Shown piece by piece: positions 1-4,688 of a stretch of DNA of 6,820 nt; the first letter of the stretch is position 1; every line of letters starts with the position of its first letter. Below the pieces are notes generated by a model. That model had not been told where the DNA came from, did no database searches, and saw only the letters and a list, made by a program, of their open reading frames with translations. The position numbers and the translations under genes are program-made. The stretch is from JALYIM01 sp040003205 (lineage in GTDB: Bacteria > Acidobacteriota > Terriglobia > Terriglobales > Acidobacteriaceae): contig JBDUDA010000169.1 of the NCBI GenBank assembly GCA_040003205.1, positions 1 through 6,820 on the forward strand. The letters run 5' to 3'.

Positions 1-9
1 AATATAAAT

Positions 10-117
10 CTACTTCTGCGTTCTTGCAAGGTTCGAAGTGATCAGGCTCAACGGAACAAATTTCCATCCATTAGTCTTGAGCGCAGTCATCGACCGTCCA
101 AAACGTGAGCCTTCCAT
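10..117 (-). CDS. Possible 35-residue small protein, unknown function
   Basis: On the minus strand an ATG at 117-115 opens a frame of 35 codons closed by TAG at 12-10. It is preceded by a perfect Shine-Dalgarno: GGAGGT (complement of 122-127), then CACC, then ATG. The peptide begins MEGSRFGRSM and ends NLARTQK. It is basic (three Lys and four Arg against one Glu), has one Trp, and has no long hydrophobic stretch or Cys, so it is neither an obvious membrane peptide nor a secreted one. It is divergent from the cyclase gene, with starts about 50 bases apart. No family is recognised. The ribosome site is the only real argument for expression, because a 35-codon open frame can easily arise by chance; no strong promoter is visible upstream of it. 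It could instead be a chance ORF. Confidence 0.27.
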   Translation of the reverse strand: MEGSRFGRSMTALKTNGWKFVPLSLITSNLARTQK

Positions 118-121
118 GGTG

Positions 122-127
122 ACCTCC
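122..127 (-). promoter_or_regulatory. Perfect Shine-Dalgarno upstream of the small minus-strand ORF
   Basis: The complement of these bases reads GGAGGT. It lies four bases before the ATG at 117-115, a workable if slightly short spacing. It is the strongest ribosome-binding match I noticed near a start codon in the window, and better than those before either large plus-strand gene. Confidence 0.4.
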
Positions 128-155
128 GTAACCTAGTTGTTCTCGTAACCCCGTC

Positions 156-161
156 TAAAAT
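156..161 (+). promoter_or_regulatory. Candidate -10 element for the cyclase operon
   Basis: TAAAAT matches five of six positions of the bacterial -10 consensus. Transcription would then begin near 168, giving a leader of roughly 27 bases to the alternative GTG start at 195, or an almost leaderless message for the GTG at 168. No good -35 hexamer sits 16-18 bases upstream (134-139 reads TAGTTG), so the assignment is weak. It could also be an AT-rich coincidence. Confidence 0.22.
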
Positions 162-167
162 CAACAC

Positions 168-1895
168 GTGGCGTTGCCATTTTCCAGGACCGAAGTGGGC
201 ATCAAATGCACGTGGGCGCTCGCAGCGTTGTGCAGCGTTGCGTGGCTCATCCTTCCGCGTGGTTACCTGCTAACTGCGATCGGAGATATCACGCAATGCC
301 TCTTTCTTGTGCTGGCGCTCGCTGCCTCGATAATCAATATTAAGAGTGGTGAACGGCGCGCAAGATTTTTTTGGAGCCTGATGGGCTTGGGTATGGCGGC
401 CTGGCTTTGCACGCAGATTCTCTGGACATATTTCGAAGTAGTGCTGCACCGCGATGTACCGAATCCCTTTGTAGGAGATGTAATTCTCTTCCTGCACATG
501 GTTCCAATGATGGGCGCGCTTGCCATGCAACCTCACCGGGAGGAGGGAAAAACCAAATCTCGAATGGGTTTGTTTGATTTCATTCTGCTTGGTATTTGGT
601 GGCTTTATCTCTACATCTTCGTCGTGATTCCGTGGCAGTATGTTGTTCCCAACGACCTGGTTTATGGTCCCAGTTTCGACGCGCTTTATTTTGTCGAGCA
701 GTTCGTATTTTTGATCTGCATTGCGGTTGCGTGGCGAAACAGCGGCGACAATTGGAAGTCAATCTACAAGAACTTATTCGGCGCGGGAGCGGTCTACGCG
801 CTGAGCTCGGTCGCCGCAGGTGTAGCCATTGACTATGGAAAGTATTACACAGGCAGCCTTTACGATATCCCTCTTTTGGCGGCCGTCGCGTGGTTCATTA
901 CCACTGCCCTCAAAGCTAAACAGTTAAGCAACGAACCCGATTCTTTCAAAGAGATTGAGGAGAAGAAGGAATCGTGGATTTCAAATCTGGCAATCGGGGC
1001 GGCTTTTTCTTTACCGATTTTCGCCGCATGGGCCTGGCACGTCAGTTCCGCACCTCACGCAATCCGCGAGTTCCGCCTGTCGCTAACCTTGATAGCCATT
1101 GTCGTCATCGGCGGCCTGCGGTCTAAAAAGCAGCTGCAACTCGATAAGGATTTGGATGGAGCCAATCAGGAACTTCGCGAGGCGTCCTTCACCGATTTGC
1201 TGACGGGCGTCAAGAATCGGAGATTTCTTACCACGACGATTGAATCGGATATTCGTCAGGTCATCCGTTCAAATTCTTCCTTGGCCTCACCCAACCTGGC
1301 CCGTAACCGCGACTTAATCTTCTACCTCATCGATATCGACCATTTCAAAAGGATCAACGATGACTATGGACACGTAATCGGCGATCTCGTATTGGTGGAA
1401 ATTGCTCGCAGAATCAGCACTGCGATCCGGCATTCTGATGTGTTGATAAGGTGGGGCGGCGAAGAATTCCTCGTCGTCTCACGCTACACCAATCGGGACG
1501 AGGCCACCGCCTTGCCAGAGCGTGTTTTGGCCGCGATTGGAAGTGAAAATTTTGAGGTGGAAGGAAAGCTGCCGATCCGAACTACGTGCTCGATAGGGTG
1601 GGCAGCATTTCCCTGGTATCCGGATTCTCCGAAAGCCGTGGCCTACCGGGAGGTCTTGAGAATTGCCGACTGCGCACTTTACAGGTCAAAAAGAGCGGGC
1701 CGAAATCAAGCGATTGGAATTTTGCCGGAAAGCGAGGCCCCGGTGAATGACCCTAATCTAGCGACCACAGAGCAGGGCCGCATCGTAGAAGACGACGCCA
1801 CAACCAAAATCATTTCAACCTTCGGTCCTCGGACTGTTTTGCAGACTCAGCCGGGCAGCATATTACCGGCCTCAGAATTTATCACCAGCATATGA
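168..1895 (+). CDS. Membrane-bound GGDEF diguanylate cyclase
   Basis: Predicted to condense two GTP into c-di-GMP at the inner membrane. Residues 1-317 contain about ten hydrophobic helices (near 14-33, 38-58, 66-88, 101-120, 134-158, 171-189, 202-222, 231-249, 270-290 and 303-317). Positive residues in alternate loops (59-66, 121-132, 189-201, 249-268) support a cytoplasmic N-terminus and cytoplasmic catalytic domain. Residues 319-339 look like a short signalling coiled coil, followed by the entry motif D343-LLTG and NRR at 350-352. Catalytic features are intact: D389 in DIDHFK, N397 and D406 (equivalents of PleD D327, N335, D344), GGEEF at 430-434, and the RxxD inhibitory site R421/D424. 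The segment from NRR to the first Asp is about ten residues longer than in PleD. A 55-residue polar tail follows the domain. GTG at 168 is the first possible start after an in-frame TAA at 156-158 but lacks a ribosome site; GTG at 195 has AGGA five bases upstream and may be the true start (566 residues). The membrane sensor is not assigned to a named family; its 'PNPFVGD' segment recalls an unnamed multi-helix domain of other GGDEF proteins. Confidence 0.95.
   Translation: MALPFSRTEVGIKCTWALAALCSVAWLILPRGYLLTAIGDITQCLFLVLALAASIINIKSGERRARFFWSLMGLGMAAWLCTQILWTYFEVVLHRDVPNPFVGDVILFLHMVPMMGALAMQPHREEGKTKSRMGLFDFILLGIWWLYLYIFVVIPWQYVVPNDLVYGPSFDALYFVEQFVFLICIAVAWRNSGDNWKSIYKNLFGAGAVYALSSVAAGVAIDYGKYYTGSLYDIPLLAAVAWFITTALKAKQLSNEPDSFKEIEEKKESWISNLAIGAAFSLPIFAAWAWHVSSAPHAIREFRLSLTLIAIVVIGGLRSKKQLQLDKDLDGANQELREASFTDLLTGVKNRRFLTTTIESDIRQVIRSNSSLASPNLARNRDLIFYLIDIDHFKRINDDYGHVIGDLVLVEIARRISTAIRHSDVLIRWGGEEFLVVSRYTNRDEATALPERVLAAIGSENFEVEGKLPIRTTCSIGWAAFPWYPDSPKAVAYREVLRIADCALYRSKRAGRNQAIGILPESEAPVNDPNLATTEQGRIVEDDATTKIISTFGPRTVLQTQPGSILPASEFITSI
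186..189 (+). promoter_or_regulatory. AGGA ribosome site favouring the GTG start at 195
   Basis: AGGA is followed by the five-base spacer CCGAA and then GTG at 195-197, good Shine-Dalgarno geometry. The longer start at 168 is preceded by TAAAATCAACAC, with no purine-rich site. Starting at 195 removes nine residues and leaves all predicted membrane helices intact. The AGGA also encodes part of an in-frame Arg-Thr pair in the longer model, so sequence alone cannot decide. Confidence 0.4.
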
Positions 1896-1901
1896 AAAGC
1901 C

Positions 1902-1904
1902 GGA
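1902..1904 (+). promoter_or_regulatory. Weak ribosome site before the HEAT-repeat gene
   Basis: GGA within CCGGAA lies six bases before the ATG at 1911. The match is minimal, which suggests that translation of the second gene relies partly on ribosomes finishing the cyclase gene 15 bases upstream. It is the only purine-rich site in the gap. Confidence 0.4.
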
Positions 1905-1910
1905 ATCGCC

Positions 1911-4559
1911 ATGCTCGCGGATAAACAAATCAAGGTGCAAGGATTACGATTCGCCCGCTCGCTACAGAGTGGGGTAAGAACTGCAATCGTATTTTCCGCG
2001 GAGCATCAAAGCGTAGAACGTCCGGTGCAGCAGGGCTTCGAGCTCTTGAAGGATCTGCTCAAAGAATCCGGACAGTTTACCTTCGGCTTCATTGATAGCC
2101 AGATCATCCTCAACAACGTTCTAACTACTGACAACTCGCTTGCACAATTGGAAAAGGAATTCCTCAAGCGTGGCATCGCCGCTATAACTTTCGAACCTGG
2201 ATTAACCGTAGGCAGATACAAAAAAGTTGTGGGCATATTGTCTGTCTCGGGTAAAGCAATTGAAGAAAAGGGTGGGATCGGGCCCTACCTCGAGCTCAAC
2301 GAGGTAAAAGGAACGCGATTTATTCTCGCTGCGAAAAATCAACGAAAGAATGCAGAAGGCGACACAATTATCGAAACCAGCTCAGAGGATTACATTCTCT
2401 CCAAGCAAATGGGCGCAAGCGAAGCGCCTCGAGATCTTCTGGACTCGATGGACATCTTGTTGGAGTCAGCGTGCTATGACACTTCCGCGCGCGGCCCCGT
2501 CATGGCAAAGTTGGCCCAGGAAGGATTTGATGGATCTGGATACGGTGTGCCGATAGCGATGCCGAAGCTGGGAGTAATGAAAGACGACGTTACACAAGCC
2601 GAAACAGATCGCGGCGACGGTCCCGGGAATGCCGGCACGGCGTCGAATGAAGCACGAGAGGTGTCGAATGCCTGGCCGCATCGTGAGGGCGACGCAAACT
2701 TACAGTTTGGTCAGGCAGCCCCGTCCGCTTTCATTGCGGCGGCAGGTTCCGGCAGACCGGGGGGTGAGTCTTTCGTCCACGGTGGGCAAGGTGGAGCTTG
2801 GGTTCCGCAAGGTCCGAGTGGCGGAGATAGCACTTCTCCGCAGCCCGGCCAATTTCTTCCAGGAAGCGGGAGCGAGCAGCCGCGCTACATACAACGTTTT
2901 CATCGGGGAAAGGGCAGACTGGCGGGAACCGACAGTTTCATTGAATTGATGGAAAACGCCGTCGAGCGATCTTTGCTCGAGGAGAAAGGCGACCCTCAAA
3001 AGTCGCATGGTGCGCTCACTCGCATTCTCCGGACCGTGGGGGTAGACAAGCTGCTGGATTATTTTCCGCCCGAGCGGCGCGAAGAACTTAGAGGCGTCTC
3101 GCCCGAGCAATTGGCCGATGAATACATGGAAGACACCGCCTTGCTGGTCGCCGGCAACCGTTTAAGTCTCGCAAAGGATGGGGCACAGGCTCCCATCGTG
3201 GAAGAGGAGGTCGTGCGTCTTCTGACGCGGAGTTTACAGGCTACGCACCAGGCGGACCGTCTCGCGCAAAAGCTCAGTAAATTTATTCAGGACTTCGCCC
3301 TACCGCCGCATTTGCAGGAGAAGATTCGCGGGGAACTGCGCTGGACCGCCTTTAGCAGCGCTAAGAAATTTTCCCACTTGATGGAGCTCAGCAAGTTTTC
3401 TTTCGTGGAATTCCGTCATCTCATGGAATTTCTGAAGGAGCTTGTGACAGCCCGGGAAATCGATCGGGCAGTTGCTCTAGCCGCCCATTATTTCGATTTC
3501 TTAGAGGTAGACGGCGTAGAGATTGAGCCTTCCGACCTGAGCCGGGCCCACGAATTGATTCACAGCATCCCATTAGCGCAGCCAGAATTTGTATTTAAAA
3601 CAAAGGAGCGATTGATTCGAGCTCTGTTACGAGAAGATATTTCTATTCTTGTGCATCTACAGGCTGCGAACGCGTTGATGGTTCTTGCGCAGTCGGTCGC
3701 AACTTTCGAAGATTTCAATGGAGTTCTCGCCATTGGGAGCGCCCTGGAAGGTTGCGCAAAACGGGATAAGGAGAGACACGAAAATTGTTGCGGCAAAGCG
3801 CTTAGAAAACTTGTCCCAGAGAATTCTATCGAACGAATTATCGAGATGTTTTTGCTGCAACGGGATGACTCAGGTTTCGCCCGAACCGCGGCAACACTGC
3901 TTCGATTCGGCGCTCCGGCCAGCATTGAGAAGGTATTCACGCATCTGATCGATGAACAAAATGCCCGTAGCCGGCTTGCTCTCTTGCGGCTGGTGACCCA
4001 ACTTGGCTCGGGAGTGATTGACGTGGCACGAAAGTATTTGGAAGATGAGCGCTGGTACGTGGTCCGCAATACTTGCGGAATTCTGGCGGAGTTGAAAGAC
4101 GCTCAACTGGGAGCTCACATTGCGCCTGCGCTACGGCATAAGGACGCGCGGGTGCAGGAATCCGCTCTGCGTGCCCTGATGAAAAGTCGAAGCGTCGATC
4201 GCGGACCTGCGTTGGCAGACGCTCTGAGCGTATTGCCGGCGAACCTGGCCGAAAACGCGCTCGATGAGCTGACTTTTCTAAAAGATGCCGCAAGTATTGC
4301 AGGCCTCGAGAAATTCATTATCGAGAACAGTAAGTTGAGGACTGCGAAAAAGGCAATTCAAGCGCTAACGAATATTGCTGGCGAGGAGACCGTAGCATCA
4401 CTAGGTCGGATCATGAAAGATAGCAAGGTCGAACTCGATCTCCGCCGAATGGCGCTGCATGCCATTTCGACGGACACGTCTCTTTTGGCGCGGCAGCTCG
4501 TGAAAGAGTTTGGCGAGACGGACGACCCTCTTGCCAGCGAACTGCGTCCGGCTCGATAG
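1911..4559 (+). CDS. HEAT-repeat scaffold protein with N-terminal module and disordered linker
   Basis: 882 residues, with no signal peptide or membrane helix, so probably cytoplasmic. Residues 1-145 form a compact mixed alpha/beta region: a helix around the 'EHQSVERPVQ' segment (31-40), strands with FTFGFIDSQIILNN (56-69), then KRGIAAITFEPGLTV (86-100). From memory this resembles an N-terminal module seen in uncharacterised HEAT-repeat and signalling proteins of Acidobacteriota and Myxococcota; I know no function for it. Residues about 230-340 are rich in Gly, Ser, Pro and Gln and look disordered. Residues 341-640 are mostly amphipathic helices. Clear HEAT-like helix pairs occupy roughly 651-868, including ERWYVVRNTCGILAELKD (713-730) and ARVQESALRALMKS (746-759). 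No GGDEF, EAL, HD-GYP or PilZ signature was found, so it is not a recognisable c-di-GMP enzyme or classical receptor. HEAT solenoids usually bind proteins, so scaffold or adaptor is the likely role. It starts 15 bases after the cyclase stop, in the same reading frame, which implies an operon and a shared pathway. ATG at 1911 is the only sensible start. Confidence 0.92.
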   Translation: MLADKQIKVQGLRFARSLQSGVRTAIVFSAEHQSVERPVQQGFELLKDLLKESGQFTFGFIDSQIILNNVLTTDNSLAQLEKEFLKRGIAAITFEPGLTVGRYKKVVGILSVSGKAIEEKGGIGPYLELNEVKGTRFILAAKNQRKNAEGDTIIETSSEDYILSKQMGASEAPRDLLDSMDILLESACYDTSARGPVMAKLAQEGFDGSGYGVPIAMPKLGVMKDDVTQAETDRGDGPGNAGTASNEAREVSNAWPHREGDANLQFGQAAPSAFIAAAGSGRPGGESFVHGGQGGAWVPQGPSGGDSTSPQPGQFLPGSGSEQPRYIQRFHRGKGRLAGTDSFIELMENAVERSLLEEKGDPQKSHGALTRILRTVGVDKLLDYFPPERREELRGVSPEQLADEYMEDTALLVAGNRLSLAKDGAQAPIVEEEVVRLLTRSLQATHQADRLAQKLSKFIQDFALPPHLQEKIRGELRWTAFSSAKKFSHLMELSKFSFVEFRHLMEFLKELVTAREIDRAVALAAHYFDFLEVDGVEIEPSDLSRAHELIHSIPLAQPEFVFKTKERLIRALLREDISILVHLQAANALMVLAQSVATFEDFNGVLAIGSALEGCAKRDKERHENCCGKALRKLVPENSIERIIEMFLLQRDDSGFARTAATLLRFGAPASIEKVFTHLIDEQNARSRLALLRLVTQLGSGVIDVARKYLEDERWYVVRNTCGILAELKDAQLGAHIAPALRHKDARVQESALRALMKSRSVDRGPALADALSVLPANLAENALDELTFLKDAASIAGLEKFIIENSKLRTAKKAIQALTNIAGEETVASLGRIMKDSKVELDLRRMALHAISTDTSLLARQLVKEFGETDDPLASELRPAR
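2601..2930 (+). other. Low-complexity linker region of the HEAT-repeat protein
   Basis: Codons for residues about 231-340 are dominated by Gly, Ser, Pro, Gln, Ala and Asp, with runs such as GQGGAWVPQGPSGGDS. The stretch lies between the folded N-terminal module and the helical repeat region and is predicted to be flexible. The frame remains open throughout and both flanks are protein-like in the same frame, so it is not explained by a frameshift. Confidence 0.7.
3861..4514 (+). other. HEAT-repeat array within the scaffold protein
   Basis: About seven degenerate helix-turn-helix units of roughly 28-37 residues lie at residues ~651-868. Recurrent features are an Ala/Leu-rich first helix (for example LALLRLVTQL, VVRNTCGILAEL, QESALRALMKS, TAKKAIQALTNI, LRRMALHAIS) and a second helix after a short polar turn. 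The clearest is the unit starting DERWYVVRN, which matches the Asp-x-x-x-Val-Arg pattern of prokaryotic HEAT repeats. Unit boundaries are approximate and made by eye. Confidence 0.75.
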
Positions 4560-4560
4560 A

Positions 4561-4592
4561 AAGAAAAGCAGGTCCCTCCGCTCGGGATGACA
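4561..4592 (-). terminator. Weak candidate terminator for the receptor gene
   Basis: Read on the minus strand, TCCC (4587-4584) and GGGA (4576-4573) can form a stem around a seven-base loop, extendable by a G-T pair. Five bases later comes TTTTCTTT (4567-4560). The geometry is that of a Rho-independent terminator, but the stem is only 4-5 base pairs and lies about 100 bases beyond the stop codon. On the plus strand the same hairpin has no following T-tract. Confidence 0.25.
4569..4592. repeat. Possible dispersed intergenic repeat with small hairpin
   Basis: The sequence GCAGGTCCCTCCGCTCGGGA followed by TGAC resembles, from memory, short extragenic repeats built around 'GGTCCCTC...CGGGATGACA' that recur between genes in Acidobacteriota. 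Inside the window it occurs once, so repeat status is an inference. The TCCC/GGGA arms give it a hairpin core, and its position between convergent 3' ends is typical of extragenic palindromes. Confidence 0.35.
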
Positions 4593-4637
4593 GTCCTACA
4601 GTGTGTGAGGTTCCCTAAGGCTCTTCTCTCCTCATAC

Positions 4638-4672
4638 TCCTCTTTAGAAATCTAATATTCCTCTTTGAAATC
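4638..4672. repeat. Imperfect direct repeat, 21-base spacing
   Basis: TCCTCTTTAGAAATC (4638-4652) is repeated as TCCTCTTTGAAATC (4659-4672); the second copy lacks one A. The spacing between copies is 21 bases, about two helical turns. The first copy overlaps a short inverted repeat, TTAGA (4644-4648) and TCTAA (4651-4655). Function is unknown; a simple tandem duplication of an AT-rich spacer is the plainest explanation. Confidence 0.6.
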
Positions 4673-4688
4673 GCAACAGAAAACTCCC

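Larger units (their letters stand above)
1..167. other. Upstream intergenic region of the cyclase gene
   Basis: This leader contains no convincing plus-strand gene. Plus-strand frame 1 is open from the left edge to a TGA at 106-108 (about 35 codons), but this mirrors the minus-strand small ORF at 10-117 and shows no recognisable protein character. The region holds the small ORF, its Shine-Dalgarno at 122-127, a direct repeat CGTAACC at 127-133 and 144-150, and a TAAAAT hexamer at 156-161. No tRNA or convincing terminator was seen. The upstream gene, if any, lies outside the window. Confidence 0.5.
4560..4688. other. Intergenic region between convergent genes
   Basis: This 129-base gap between the stop codons of the HEAT-repeat gene and the receptor gene contains no ORF of note. 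Its left part has a hairpin-bearing, repeat-like sequence. Its right part (about 4620-4672) is strongly pyrimidine-rich on the plus strand and carries an imperfect direct repeat. No strong classical terminator for the plus-strand operon was found. Confidence 0.8.

Noticed and set aside
24..52. TTGCAA at 24-29 as a -35 element for the cyclase operon
   Set aside because: The sequence 17 bases downstream (CTCAAC) does not resemble a -10 element, and the site is far from the gene start.
1892..1924. Ten-codon ORF (ATG at 1892) spanning the cyclase stop and the HEAT start
   Set aside because: No ribosome site and only ten codons; it is a chance overlap and not evidence of a leader peptide.
2629..2949. 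106-codon plus-strand frame overlapping the linker, possible frameshift of the HEAT gene
   Set aside because: The main frame stays open through the whole region and resumes clear helical sequence afterwards; the alternative frame is basic and patternless.
2700..3110. 136-codon open frame on the minus strand inside the HEAT gene
   Set aside because: It lies antisense to the linker region, has no protein-like domain pattern and starts without a ribosome site; the plus-strand frame is continuous and protein-like on both sides.
3560..4069. 169-codon open frame on the minus strand inside the HEAT gene
   Set aside because: Its translation is Arg/Ser-rich and patternless, as expected antisense to Leu/Ala/Glu-rich helical repeats.
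1911..4559. PilZ-type c-di-GMP binding motifs in the HEAT protein
   Set aside because: I looked for RxxxR followed by DxSxxG and for EAL or HD-GYP signatures and found none, so direct c-di-GMP binding is not claimed.
4613..4620. CCTAAGG as a plus-strand terminator for the cyclase operon
   Set aside because: Three-base arms with a one-base centre cannot form a useful RNA hairpin, and no T-tract follows directly.
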